From the NCBI RefSeq assembly GCF_958979055.1, contig NC_084896.1, positions 3,472,001 through 3,536,000 on the forward strand: a stretch of DNA of 64,000 nucleotides. Direction: 5' to 3'. Under the pieces are notes generated by a model. That model ran no database searches, was not told the origin of the DNA, and worked only from the letters and a program-made list of their open reading frames with translations. The position numbers were made by a program, and so were the translations under genes. Numbering within the stretch: the stretch's first letter is position 1; each line of letters starts with the position of its first letter. Below, piece by piece: positions 11,101 through 24,165 of this stretch. Source of the stretch: Alnus glutinosa. Its lineage: Eukaryota; Streptophyta; Magnoliopsida; Fagales; Betulaceae.

Positions 11101-14100
11101 ACATGTGGCTGTCCTGAGTCAAAAGACAAAACAGGTTCACCAAGTTTACAAGCCTCCTCAAATCTCCGTAAGCACATACCTTCGAAGAGATGAAATTTAA
11201 AGGATTATTAAAATTGATTATCCACAAGACAGACTGTACTTTAAAAATAAATATTTTTAATTGTTGAAAATACGAATAAGATTGAGCCAGAAATAACCGG
11301 AATCTGTGACTTCTTCTATTAGAGCTCAAACAAAAATCAAAGTCATTTGAAAGAAGCTACACACAATATAATGACTTTTATGTCACAAATATTAACTAAA
11401 CTTGTGACAGTTTGATAACCCACATTTTCTTAAAGGGTATCTAAAAAGAGCACAACTCCATTTCCAGATTCTGGAACCAATACCAGGAAACCTATATCCT
11501 TATGTTCGGAAAATATATGGTTCTACACATCTTAAGGAATCATTCTGCTCAATCTATTGGCAATCAATCTGGAAAAATATTTAAGTTGTAAATTATGCCC
11601 CCTTTAAATCAAATAGAAGATCCTGCACAGTACGTATGGCTCTATGAAGTCAGCATCGCATTGTTCTATTTACTCCATGAAAATGCTCCAAGAAATGATT
11701 AGGTGAGATGTAAAAAACAATAACCAGGAATGAGCTAATGAGAGAAAGCCATTTAATCACCATAACACAAAATGCACAACACAGCAGAATATCCAAACTT
11801 TACCATACATACTATCTTTTGCCAATACCTTAAACATTATTTTAGTTAATTGGGGAGCTTTTGACATCAAGAAGAACTACCCAATTTGTTTTGCATCAAA
11901 TTTAAAGATATTTGACAATTTTCTGAATGAAGTCAGTAAGATTAGAAAAGGACTCCTTACAAACAATTGAAACCCGTAAACAAAGCTATTGCCTCATCCC
12001 AAATTCCTAAAATTTATCAAAGCAGATACGATCACTTCAAATTCCCTTTAAAAAAAATGGAAACAAAAGAATCTACACGTTTCAAATGAGATGTTAAAAA
12101 AAATGGAAAGATTTAATTGAGGGGAAACAACATAGGACCAAGAAATTAGCAAAACCTATGAACTTACCAACTATGCATCTACACATAACGAGGTTATGGA
12201 TTATCCCATCCTTTTTGGCTTGAGAAAGGACCATGAGGCCTGCTTCTAGATCATCCTTTCTATAAACATGGTCGCAACAAAACAATATTTACAATTGAAG
12301 AGCTTTCAGATCATCAAGAAAATGTAAATGCAAAATTGGGGATTGTCAGATAAATTTAACAAACTTTAGAACACTTACTTTTCACTCGCCACCAGAAGTA
12401 TGGAGTATGTGATGCTGTTAGGGGACAATCCAAGTTCCTTCATCTCAGATAGAACTTCCATAGCCTTCGGTAGTTGATCCCCATCACCTGCAATGAAGTT
12501 TCATTATGAGATTTCTAGAACATCCTCACGATACTCGTAATCAGATTATCTTGAAAAACAAAAAAAACCAATAGATATAGACATACACAGGGCCGTGATC
12601 AAAGCATTCACTGTTGAAATAGTTTGCTTCATTTTCATAGATTTGAGATCCTCATATAGCTCCAATGCTTTCTGCCAGTTTTTGGCCTGAATCAAGGAAT
12701 GGAAACTCTTTTATTGTCACTTTATAAATGTTATTGCAGAACTACTAAAAGAGACATACATTGCTACATGCTCCCATCAAAGAGCTATATGATACAATTC
12801 CAATCTGTATTCCTTGAACCCTGGCTTTTTGTAAGATTTCAAAGGCAGCATCCAGCTTTCCAGCATGGCCTGCAGCATCTATTAATGCACTGAGAAACAT
12901 CTGCAAGAAAGGACCAAAATATGAGTAAGTAATCTCCACATTGTGAATGCAAAGCAGTTTTGTGAACAATAGAGAAATGCAAACACCAAATGGCAAATTG
13001 AGATATACATTGCTTTGTCCTCTTCTACAATCTAAAAAGAGAAAGAGGGAACTCCGCTGTATAATTTCTTTCCTTCTCCAGACCTTAAATCATACAGAGT
13101 AACTAAATTTGAAGAAGTTACTGATGTAGTAATAACTTCACCACTGTTAACAGATTACAATCTCAACACAAAACAGTAGTGCACAAGTATACATGTTAGG
13201 TGAAAAAAGTAACACTAACAAAAGTACCTCATCAGGGACCACACCATTCCTAGTCATGTCATTGTACACACTGCAAGCAAATTCCCAATCACCAGTTTGG
13301 CTGCAACAATTAACAGCAATTGTGTAAACATCTGGAGTGCCCTTAATGTGATATTGATGAATCATCTTATATACTTCTCGTGCCCGATCAACCTATAATC
13401 AAAAAGGATTACTAAATGTTAATTAAAAAATTGGATACTAAGAGAAACATGGAAGGTGACACACATGCCTAATAACTGCAAAGAGAATGACCAAACAGTT
13501 CTTGTAATTAAAAATAATTGTTTTTTTCAAAAAAAAAGAACAAACAAACGCACCTGACCAGCATTTGCACATGCCTTTATTAAAGCACCTATAGTGACAT
13601 GATCAGGATCTATAGGCTGTGTCTCAGCCCCCATTTCTGCTAACACATCAAAAGCACGATCCACTGCCCCTGATTGACCGCATGCAGTAATAAGCGCATT
13701 GAATACAACTCGGTCTGGCTTCACTTTCTACTGCATACAAGATCCATTTAGCATGAAGTAAACAAGAACATGCCACCACATTCTTTCAAATAACTATTGA
13801 GAAGTAACAACTTAATAGACTCACATCAGCAATGATGAAAACAGATAAAATATTTCTACAATCTTACCTTAGACCTCATTATCCCATACGCACCAAATGC
13901 CTTAGCCACTTGTCCAGCTCTGGCACAACCATCAATAAGGGCTCCATATGTGTTAACATTTGGTTCAACTCCCGCATTGACCATCTTGTGAAACACCTAG
14001 GTAGAAAACTTTGATGAATTTAATGAATGCAGCAAGCCTAGAATAAGAAATATGATAACATTGTACTCAAAACAGAATCTAAACCAGAGGATGTCCAGAG

Positions 14101-17100
14101 GACTTCATAGTTACTCAAAATCAACAATGCATTTAACAATATTGATTATGTGCCAGGAGGGGAAAAAGGTGTTTTGGTGGTGGTGGTAGTTTGGGAGGGG
14201 GTGGGGGGGGGGTGGGGGGAAGCATTAAGACTTCATGAACAGAAACCCTAGATTTCCCCACATACTTCCATTACTTCTTACCAGGAAATGGGATGACAAA
14301 GATTTTGGGAAAGATACATTGAAATGCAAGATAGGGCAGAGTAGCATTCCTTTGTTCAGTCGGGTCGAATATTTCGACTTCTCACGCCTGCTCTAACACT
14401 TCACACTCATTCCGAGTTTAGGAAAAATTTAATTACTGACAGTAAGATTTCAGCTTCAAGTTTCACAAGTAGCAAAGATAAATACGCAAATAGTTTTTCC
14501 TTCTAGATATGGATTGCCAGCCCTAGCTGGTGATTAGCACGAATACCATATGACTGAGATCAAGATAACAATTTATTGTATTCACAGCAGCTTCTTTAAA
14601 ATGACAAAAGGTAAGGTAGGAAATCCAGTGAGGCAACCCTAGTTAAAGATCGTATGTATTGATGGTAATCTACACTAAAGGAAACCAAGGAGGATACCAT
14701 ACTTCAAACATTGCATCAACTTTCCCACTTTTAGCACAAGTTGATATCAGAGTAGTGTAAAGTTTGCAATCAGCTTTCAGTCCAGCCTCCTGAACAAGTG
14801 GCAGAACTCGGAAAGCTCCTAAATGCACAAAATACACATCATGAATTCAAAGCATATTGATGACAAACAATGAACGACTACAACGCAAAATAAAGGAAAT
14901 TACCCTCTGAATCTTGAGAACTCCCACACACTGACACAAGCATGTTAAACGTGCTCAACGTTGGATTTGGGATCAGCTTTGCGTAACGAAAAGCTTCCTT
15001 AACAGCCTTTTGACCTTTGCACTTCTCAAAAAACTTTACATGATAAACCTGAAACCAAAGAATTCAAAGAAATAGAGACATTCAAAATTCAATAACTGAA
15101 TATTAAGAAACAGTTAAGTTGCTAAGAGGATACAGCTACCAGCTTACCTTGTTCATATCCAACAAACCACTTCTTTCCATATCTTCAAGCAATTCTACGC
15201 ACTGAGTTAACCTAATAGACCCATATCACAAACGATGAGCTCTTAGATTTTAAAAATAACTAACTAACAGAGAAAGGCTGGTATAGACTCTATCACAATG
15301 TAAGAATACAGAACTTTGCTTCCTTGTTTATACATTTCAAATCAAACTTGTGATTAGAAAATAGTATTCCACAAAGTTCCTTTGTCAAAGACAAGTAAAT
15401 GATATTGAACAGAAAATTTGCTTACCGCCCCTCTTTTAGCAATCGATTGTAAGCACTAAGTTGTTCTGAAGGATGCTTTTTGTCAGTAACTTGCATCATA
15501 CTTGGGTGGGGGAACTGAGGAAAATTTTTATAACTATCTAGAGGCATATCTCTAATCTCCCTGTCTCTTGGAAATCCATTGACTTTTCCAGAATCTCTCC
15601 TCCTGTGGGGAAGACCTTCTTTATAACATGCAATTGGTAATTTTCCTTGCACATGTTCTGAATCAACAAACATCCTTCATATAAAGTCAGCACAGTGAGG
15701 AAAGTAATAAATCCTGGGCTATCTGCTACAACATGGAAACTTAATGCTCAAAGAAAAGCCATTTATAGAAACAATAAACTTTTGTATGTTATCTATGGCA
15801 TTACCTGCAGTCTGAAGAGAAACCTGTGCTGATAATTCTGCTCCTCTTAGTGCAGAGGTCCTCAATGATGAAGAATATTTATTGCTATTCAGAACAGAGG
15901 CATGCTTAGAAAATGATTTTAAAGTGCTTGAACTCGCCATAGATTGTGTCACCGACTCATTTGCCTCATAAAAAATGTAAAGCTCTTCTCTAACTGATTC
16001 TCCAAGAAAGACATTATCACTGACGGTTTTGCCCTCTTCAGCAGGTTCATTATTTGCTTTGTTATATGCATTCACTTCTGCAGGTGAATTGTTTATGTTA
16101 ACAGAAGCACCATTAAGCTCAATATTATCCTTTAGTGTAGGCAACTCTAAATCAGAAGCAATTTCCTCTTCAGGTCCTTCCACTTGTAATGCAGTCATTT
16201 CTTTGGCAAAAGTAAGAGGTTGTACCGCACATGAGTCAAAAACAGGTCCATTTGTATCCGAATAATCACTACTACTAGATGTGAGAACATCAGAACCAGG
16301 TGGCAGTAATGTTTTGGTGACAAGAACCTCTTCGTCAATCAAAGCAGAGTTCCTATTCAGAACAGAGGCATGCTTAGAAAATGATTTTAAAGTGCTTGAA
16401 CTCGCCATAGATTGTGTCACCGACTCATTTGCCTCATAAAAAATGTGAAGCTCTTCTCTAACTGATTCTCCAAGAAAGACATTATCACTGACGGTTTTGC
16501 CCTCTTCAGCAGGTTCATTATTTGCTTTGTTATATGCATTCACTTCTGCAGGTGAATTGTTTATGTTAACAGAAGCACCATTAAGCTCAATATTATCCTT
16601 TAGTGTAGGCAACTCTAAATCAGAAGCAATTCCCTCTTCAGGTCCTTCCACTTGTAATGCAGTCATTTCTTTAGCAGAAGTAAGAGGTTGTACCGCACAT
16701 GAGTCAAAAACAGGTCCATTTGTATCCGAATAATCACTAGTAATAGATGTGAGAACATCAGAACCAGGTGGCAGTAATGTTTTGGTGACAAGAACCTCTT
16801 CATCAATCAAAGCAGAGTTCCGAAGCAGCAATGGACCCTCTTCATCTTCAGAAGCATGGCTGCTTTCTCCGATTTTATCCCTTAACCTGTTTCTTTCTTT
16901 CCCCTTATGAAGCTCCCCGAACCCCAGAATCTGACCTCCAAAGACCCAGTTCATCACATCCTGTCCTAGTTCCAATAACGCAAAATTTGGAGGCCCCGAC
17001 ACCTGCAATCAGCATAAAATTAGCACAGGCCAGGCCATTAGCTAATGATTTTTTTTTTTAAACTCACCCAATTAATAAAATCCTAATTATATTCCGATGC

Positions 17101-17891
17101 TCAATCAATTAATTGCCCATAATTACTCCATTCAATAAAATATTCTTCATCTCATCGCAGTCAAAGAGAGGTATTTATGTGCACTTAATTAAAACCCAAC
17201 CAAAAAAAAAAAACACTTTTGGACAAAGGGATGTGATGGAAAAATAGCTAAAAAAAATCTACGCTACAGATGATCATATATAGCAACAACATAACTAGTA
17301 GCCTAGTACACCATCCAGCTAAGGAAAAAAGGTAATTTTCATTTCAAAAGCTATTGATTTCTGTCTCTTTTTTGGCTAATCATTGATTTATCGAAGTTCC
17401 TTTTTTTGTTAAGTAACACTTAAAGTTCCAGCTCTTCTAATAAACTGTTGCACACATTTTCCAATACTTGACAGAGAGACTATATAAATTTGTCATCTAT
17501 AAGGTTTATGAAGGCAAAGAATTAAAAGAATCGAATCCTCGAAATGTACAATTGTAAGTTCACGGACCTCTCTATCGTTCTTCTTTCTTCTAAAGCGATT
17601 GAAGAGGACGACAGAGACTGCAGAGAAGGTGACTACGGCGACGACGACGACGAGGACCGAAGAGTGAGACTCCAGAGAAGCTCTAAAGAGAAAGCGAGAG
17701 GACTGGACGCGAAGCCCTGGCTTTCTTTGTTTCCTCCGGGAGCGAAGAGTGCCGGCCGGCGGCCTGAGAGCGTGGGCGCGCCCGAGGAAGTCTCTGCGGA
17801 TGGACCGGAGATTGTAAGAGAAAAAAGAAGAAAGTGGAGTGCATGGGATTAGGGATAGCGTTTGCGGCTTCGAAGAGAGAATCACGTCCAT
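5108..17891 (-). CDS. MRL1: MRL1-like chloroplast PPR protein (rbcL mRNA maturation)
   Basis: Nineteen exons join in one frame with GT-AG introns: 17891-17568, 17002-15805, 15657-15426, 15211-15148, 15048-14904, 14818-14703, 13996-13868, 13727-13554, 13392-13228, 12900-12760, 12686-12587, 12487-12379, 12259-12168, 11179-11089, 10807-10576, 10478-10386, 9853-9805, 9071-8978, 5342-5108. The product is 1260 residues. It has an Arg/Ser-rich transit-like N-terminus, a hydrophobic segment (about 79-97), an acidic low-complexity region with a 156-residue tandem duplication (about 169-480), PPR repeats from about 607 to 930 (for example KPDRVVFNALI and GTPDVYTIAVN), and a conserved C-terminal domain ending RINGLSLRRWFQPKL. 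These blocks match MRL1 (Arabidopsis At4g34830). MRL1 protects the processed 5' end of chloroplast rbcL mRNA. Without the duplication the length would be 1104, close to Arabidopsis (about 1090). Intron 18 (8977-5343) holds an LTR element. I am confident of the family. The exon 3 acceptor (AG at 15659-15658) was chosen because only it keeps frame. Confidence 0.93.
6353..8777 (+). mobile_element. Young gag-only LTR retrotransposon in MRL1 intron 18
   Basis: Two 358-bp LTRs (6353-6710 and 8420-8777) begin TGTAAGGGG and end ATTACA. I see one base difference between them (g/a near 6551 and 8618). The element is flanked by TTTTT on both sides, the target duplication. A primer-binding site starting tggtatcaga, matching initiator tRNA-Met, follows the left LTR at 6713, and a purine-rich tract (gaaggagaaggga) precedes the right LTR. 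Only a gag-like frame lies between; protease, reverse transcriptase and integrase are absent, so the element is non-autonomous, like the group called TR-GAG. It lies on the opposite strand to MRL1 and is removed with the intron. Confidence 0.93.
6746..8107 (+). CDS. Gag-like protein of the non-autonomous LTR element
   Basis: An uninterrupted frame for 453 residues within the LTR element. Residues 10-60 are Gln/Lys/Glu-rich and likely coiled coil. Residues 105-180 are a Ty3-type Retrotrans_gag domain with LPSFDGDNPSNW, ASFYMEG, LKWFQ and the closing TRFGPS. Residues 185-260 are a Glu/Gln/Lys-rich linker. The C-terminal 190 residues resemble nothing I recognise, and the CCHC zinc knuckle usual after this gag domain is missing. 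The related gag domains at 40.9 kb and 59.5 kb both keep the knuckle. The open frame together with near-identical LTRs suggests recent mobility, with the other proteins supplied by a Ty3/gypsy relative. The start is the first ATG after the primer-binding site; the packaging role is inferred. Confidence 0.85.
   Translation: MVDGIGVYQLVETVKLTQDIYKQIQDNQKQIQESLKATQHQIQDFHARFVEEMQFQEVAEDIKKLVKFKSPIINDNKASRENVESWIPEFSGRGSRNSQPQQMRVDLPSFDGDNPSNWVSKAIQYLDYYQIPENRKIKVASFYMEGIPLKWFQNGEDSGLFPDWDAFVRELHTRFGPSTIEKLEKVSGEEIQEARNESIKNEDVASSTTVESIETEIQEQEDQSVFEEDKQRKQDDQQHQEIKKDYLLEQGFENFFPDREAQNGDAENVFDKQLRRNWDGIFFLWCGRWKFDPGLKKRLLTSIPPSNQPLKMRKNDLVCRLSGNGSGSKEETDSMGFGDVGLGVILVKGKKRMRIDFRFGLTYTGGDEEGNGFLSLLFGRRLAKRGIGGGDRNNCVVFKHRWRWKITNRISPEAQEGKRNGTAKQEQSNRLTEKKIALGRQVCCSVCSKCKEK
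14193..14219 (+). repeat. G-run cluster in MRL1 intron 6 (possible G-quadruplex)
   Basis: Three or more runs of three to nine G are separated by single A or T bases. This fits the G-quadruplex pattern on the plus strand, which is the template strand for MRL1. Any effect on transcription is speculation. Confidence 0.5.
15886..16821 (-). repeat. 468-bp in-frame tandem duplication inside MRL1 exon 2
   Basis: Two units, 16354-16821 and 15886-16353, lie head to tail and code for 156 residues each. The encoded copies differ at only about five residues (for example IT/SS, S/F, G/E and H/Y), and the DNA differs at a similarly small number of places. The reading frame is kept. The duplicated part is the acidic Ser/Glu/Asn-rich linker between the membrane-like segment and the PPR array, so the PPR code itself is untouched. 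It is either a recent duplication or an assembly artefact of two alleles; the small differences argue against simple repetition of the same reads. Confidence 0.95.
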
Positions 17892-19476
17892 GGATTCACG
17901 TACATAGGATTAGGATAGAGGGAAGAAGAAGAAGAAGAATATGAAGAGTATGGAATGAGTGAGAGAGGTTTTGGTTGGGTTTGGTTTTGGCTGATCCAAA
18001 TGTTGCTGATGTGGCATGATTGTCCTAACGGCCTTTGTTTCATCCTTGATAGTTGAGCCCATCGTTTTTCCTTTTTCTTTTTCTTCTTTTTATTTATTTA
18101 TTTATTTATTTATAAATTTTTTTAGGTCATCTCAAACTTGTGGATTCAAAAGGTCAACAAAATTTTGTTCACTCCAAAGAACACCAAAATAAATAAATAG
18201 AGAATCTCAATATAATTCAATTCACGAAAACTTGTATCATAACAACTATAATATAATAATTCTAAATATTAGGTGTCTATACAGTGTTTATCGGCCTTTG
18301 TTTAAAATATTAAAAACTACATTTTTATTCTACAATACTATCATGATCGATAGTTCTAATCAACTATTTGATTTTTTTTTTTAAAAAAAAAAAAATTACT
18401 TATTCAATTGTTGGTTAAGATTATTACGTCAGCATTATATGATAATTATGGGATAAAAATAAAATTTCTAACATTACTCTTATAAAAAAAAAAAACCTAA
18501 GGAAGTTCTAAACAAACAAAATTACTAAAGACCAATGCTTAAAATTTGAAATTTGAAATTTACAAAAGATCCTTTAATTAGGTCTTCTACTCCAACTTAA
18601 CCTAAGAGCGTCGTCAGAGTATGATTATGACTCGAATTCTTTATCAGACGTAAGATCTAGTCCAGATCTTCAAGGTGATCCCAGATATTCAGGAATTAGA
18701 TCCCGGATCTTCAAGGAATTTTAATTAGACCCGAATTATGACTTCTAATCTGGATTTTTTGGAATGAGACTGATAACTGAGTTCACGAGACCTGTTTGTC
18801 CCTAGCCTTGGCTGGATGAGTTGACTCTCGGTCTCGGGATGTTTGTATTCCCAGAATTCAATCTAGATATACCTCCTGTCACATATTTCTCAAAATAGCC
18901 TTTTCTAGAAACGATTAATTTGGGTGTCTATCTCTCAGGATATGTCTATTCAAGAGTCTTATTATCTTAGCTTGAGACCCGCAATTCTCCATGAGCTAAT
19001 ACTGGCCTTGAGGCCTGTTACTTTTCAGATTGGCCGGTGAGAATGAGATTATTCCCAACAAAACTCATGTGGTCCTTTATCATGTAATCTTTTGCATCAT
19101 ATAGTCTCTCAAGAGTTAGCATAGCAAGACAACAAATCGCTCGTTTGGTAACCAAATTATAACAAAATTTATCGGGACTATAAAATATCCAAATATAAAT
19201 TAATATGAATTAAGTTAAAAATACTTAGGGACAGACCTTGTGGGCCAGGGCCCCCCCTATCCCAGGTCCGTCCCTAATTTTGTATTCCCATGATTCATAA
19301 CCTATTGCCTTTACCATGTGGCAAAGCTGGAGTTGATCTTATAAGGATCAAAATTTAGTCTTTAGTCTTACTCCCTTGAGCTGTTTTTGAAGACTGACTC
19401 TAAAAAGCAGACATCCATGGAGACAAAATGCTTCTTATACAGCAATGAGAAAGAGAAACATGGGCAAACTCACACA
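17892..19476. other. MRL1 upstream region and old repeats
   Basis: The first few hundred bases should contain the MRL1 promoter and 5' leader; a GAA-rich stretch lies at 17922-17950. Beyond that the DNA is AT-rich with no gene. At 19226-19276 the pair ttagggacagacc and ggtccgtccctaa forms an inverted repeat of about 50 bases, probably a MITE remnant. Confidence 0.45.
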
Positions 19477-22400
19477 TGTTAAAAATAATCAACATATTTA
19501 TTTAATCTAACATGCGCAGCGGAAAACGAATAAAACAGGATTCAGGCTTACCTCTAGCCATATTTGCTCAAGCTATTCCACGATCCATCTGAAGAATAAG
19601 AAAAGATTATTTGAGGGATCTTCTAACCTATGCCTATTGCTTGATGGCTGTACTGATGGTGTACACATGCACTCTATTTATAGGCTAGGTTAGGGACCCT
19701 CAAATGGTAAACACCGAATTGTTTCCTTCCATCAAAGAAACAATATTGTTAATTGATTTTTAAAATCAATTAACCGATTCCATATTTACGGTAATCTAAA
19801 TTAATAGAAATAATCATAATACCGTATATGTTTATTAAAAAATAATAAACATAGCAAACACCGTAAATGTGATATAAAGGCCACAACAAAAAAATGAATA
19901 TTACATTCTCCCACTTGGACTTTATAACACATAACCATATGGTATTAGGTTCTTTAGTTTTGGCCAATCCTTTTATGGAATCCTCCAACTCAGTTAAGAA
20001 ATGTTTCACACGAATCATGGCGGTAAAACCATTATAAAAGTAGGTCGTCCCTTCCATGTATCACAATGTAAAACACTCCTTACATGAGTACCTTATGGAT
20101 AATCAAGCTTTATGAATGAACTTCCTATAAGTCATTCGGGTCCAACTTTATTTATCCTCATGGATAAAATAATAAATGTGCACAAAATCTTTATTATAAT
20201 AACTTTATGTCTATAGACCAAAAAGAGACAAACCAATTTAACCAAGCAAAAAAATGAATTAATGAGTCTCATATATTCCGCATGACTTTATTCTTTCTTT
20301 ACCGGTAAACTTTAAGTCATGGGATCCGGAATCATTAATTCAGTACTTATATGCTCAATAGACCCTTTATGTCTCTTAATGTTATCTCTCGTACTGAGAT
20401 ACTTAATGTCAATTTACTTCTGCTTCTACTCTTTATTCTTATAAAAGAAGATTATAGTAGAATTACCGCAGAGTATCTTTATGGTCTAACTGTAAAATCG
20501 ACAATATTGAGACTTTCAACAAAATGTCTCAACCATCATGCCTGTGTACTAAATTCATAGCACGCTAAAATTTTAGCTTTCTTGGTAGACGTAGCAACCA
20601 TAGTCTGCATACTGCATCTTTAAGATATATCTCTCAATAAAAAGATATATACCCTAAATAGACTTTCTACTATCTACACAATCAGCAAAACTCAAATCTG
20701 AACAACTAACCACCTTCAAATGGAAAGTGTATCATTAGGTTAAGTTGTACTTCTTGGTTCCTTGCATATACCGCAAGACTTTATTTGCAGCACTTTATTG
20801 ACCCAATATTCTTATTGTCAGTCATATGGTTATGCATAATGCAGATGCTTAAAGAAAAAAAACTTTTCATCTGCCCTTATTCCAATACCTTTTGGGACAT
20901 TAATCTGTATTTAATTAGTCCCTCTTAATTGCTACTGAAGGTGCAAATCCTTCATTATAAATTTTTCCTAAACTTTTTCAATGTAGGCCTTCCGAGACAA
21001 TGTTAATATTCTTTATGTCTCTGTGAATCTCTATGTCAAAAGACATAAGAGGTTTCACCCAAATCCTTCATTTCAAAGTTTTTTGTGAAATGAACTTTAT
21101 GTAGCAAATCTAAATCACCACTTGCAAAAATAATATCTACATATAGGACTAGAAAGATTACTGTACTCCCACTGACCTTAAGGTATATATACTAATTAAC
21201 AAGGTTTTTTCAATAAACAATAAAACAATTACCCTGTAAAAAGTATATCACCGATGAGAGATCTATCACAGCCCATAAATAGAATTATTTAATTTGCAAG
21301 TATTTTGACTGTTATTTATAAAAACCTTTTGATTGTTTCATTTAAACCTCATCTTTAAGATCCCCATTCAGAAAGGTTGTTTTCGCATCGATTTGATGCA
21401 GCTCTAGATCAAAATGGATCAAAATGAGCTACTAATGCTATGATTATCTTGATGAACCATTCTTAGACACTGGAGAGAATGTTTCATGATAATCAATGCC
21501 TTCCTTTATGAGTAAAACCATTGGCTACGAGTCTAGCTTGACCTTTTAGCCATGGACTTATCTCTTACTTCATGGCACTGAATCTCAACGTGGAGTTTTC
21601 TTCACTCATAGCATGTGAAAACAAATTTGGATCATCTTTATGTCCAATGTCAGCATCAGACTCTGGGAGGTATACAACATAATTACTAAGAATTGTTGAT
21701 CTCCTTATTCTATAGAATTTTTCTAAATTCTACTTCCTCTGCATTTTGCAATGGTAGAATAGACTTTTGAACCTGTTCTGTATGAGTTGGTTGTTCTAAA
21801 AATGATTGTGGCTCAGAATAATCAATCTGATTTTTCCTGAATACAATCATTCATTCATCCTCTATGAGGAGGAGACTTAGCCAACTCTAGTGCTTCCTCA
21901 AATTCCAATTTATGTGAATGAGCACTCCCATTAGGTTCTGCATCCTCTAGAAATTTTATAATCAACAACCCTAGGATTATATGAAGGATAATAAAACATT
22001 AAAACCCTTTAAAGTTTACTAGATAGCTTATAAAAGATCCGTTGGTTGTCCTTGAATCTAATTTCCTTAGGCGAGGATTATAAATCCTCTCTTTAGCAAG
22101 GCAACCCCATATGTGTAAATAATGTAAACTAAGCTTCAATCTATTTCATACTTTAAAAGGTGTCATAAGGACAACCTTAGATGAAATCCTGTTTAACATA
22201 TACACAACGGTCTTCAAAGCTTTACTCTATAGCAGATTAGTATTATTAATCATTTCCCCTACCTTAATACTCTATGCCTATATTAGATCTTATGATCTTC
22301 ATATTGTTTCTCTTCTTCTTCCTTATAGATATTGAAAGCATTCAATACCCTAGCTTTAATATTTAGAAGATAGAGATACATAAACTTTATATGGTCATCA

Positions 22401-24165
22401 CTAAAAGAGATAAAAATATCTCTGACCATTTAAGCAATGAGTATGGAAAGGTTAACACCTTTTAATGTACATGATCTCAAGAATTTTTAAAAGGCTCTCT
22501 TTGGCACCTCTAATGGTCTTGTTGGTATGCTTTCCCTTATGCAATCCACACAAGTACCAAAGTCAGTAAATTACCGACTTTTATTTTCTGTACAGAGATA
22601 TATTTCAATCTCCAAAGCCATAACAAGAGCATTTTTAAATTCTCTAAGACTCTACTTTACGTCAACATCAGTATGCAGAAACAAACAAATAATTTTGTTT
22701 TAAAAAGTTGGGATGTAGGTCAATTTTAAATAGACTTTCAATAAACCCCAAACCAATATTCCACCCCAAAAAATAAAAAAAATTTCAAGTTTAAAATAAA
22801 ATTGAAATTTTTAACAAACCAAACTAGAAAATAAATTTCTAAAATATTATGGAATATAAATCATTTTTGAGGTCAAAATTATAACTGAATTTTAAAATTA
22901 ACCTATAGATCCCAACAAGCTCAAATTATAAACACGTGTTATTCATTTTAAAAAGACTCTGCATTTGTGTTGACAACGTGGATTGTTAAACCATAATCAA
23001 TTCACAATATATTTGAATGAGTCACTAAAAGAGATTCACGACATACTAGATATATGAGATTATCTTTATTTTAAGTTATTTCTTATACTTCATGCAATCT
23101 TTCTTTATATGCCCTTAATTTTCCTTATTTCATGAGAAATAGGTATCTTGATTGCCATAATACTTTATTGGCACCTTATTCTCATGCTTTAAGTATTGGA
23201 CATGATTGCATTTATTGGTCCTTCCTTTGACATGAGTAATCATGTGAACACTTTATAAATTCTCTCATATCCTTGAACACACATGGTTAGAAGTTTATTT
23301 ACTAACCATTTATCCTTACGTGTGTTACAAGATAAAATTCTACACTTAGAAGAGAGAATTCAAAAATTGAAATAGACCAATAATGACTTAAAAAATCTCA
23401 ATCTTTAAGGACTTAGGCTAAGCTATAATATCCTTCATTCCCATAATGAGATTATAAACACTTTAGAAACTGTAAAAGGTTTGTCTTTAAAGCTTTTTCT
23501 ATTAGAGTTTTGGCCAAGTTTTGTTTGAACATACTAAATGTTCATAAACAACCTTTATAAAATTTTGGCTCTAAAACATTCAGGATTAAATTCCTGATGA
23601 CTTTAGTGACATAAAATTTCATGAACATCTAACTTAAGTGATTAAATCACTCCCACCGTTCATACTTAATAATCTCACGTGGCGTACTTAATTCCACGGG
23701 AGTAGGTGGTTTGTCCACACGGAGCACCAAAATTTTTAACACCCTAAATGAAAAAGCATATTAATATTTTTCAGTCAGAAAAATATTACCATAATGTATT
23801 GGAATATGAAACTAGCAAGGTAGAGTAATATGAATAGCTGCAATAACCCAAAAATAAAATAAATACTTTAATGCTATGAATTAACTTTATTTTAAATTAG
23901 CCAATGCCAATTTAAATAGTAAATTTCAACCTACCTGTGGGCAAAGGTTGCATCGCGCATGAAATTTACTCTTTATTAATAAGACTAAAGCAAATTTAAA
24001 TATTAACAAATAAAATTCTCCGTACCTGTGGGCAACCGAAAGAAATTTTACTTTTAATACTAAATTTGTTATCTTATTCTAATTAAGTCATAAAAATAAA
24101 AACTTCCCTGTGGGGATAAGTAATTAAATTTATGAATTAATTACAAGACGATGTTAATTTTTCTA

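Noticed and set aside
15658..15675. Splice acceptor AG ending at 15675 for MRL1 exon 3
   Set aside because: It would shift the frame; the acceptor ending at 15658 keeps it and follows a T-rich tract.
17003..17008. ATG just upstream of MRL1 exon 2 as an independent gene start
   Set aside because: The ATG lies across the splice acceptor; exon 1 at 17891-17568 joins exon 2 in frame and carries the conserved N-terminus.
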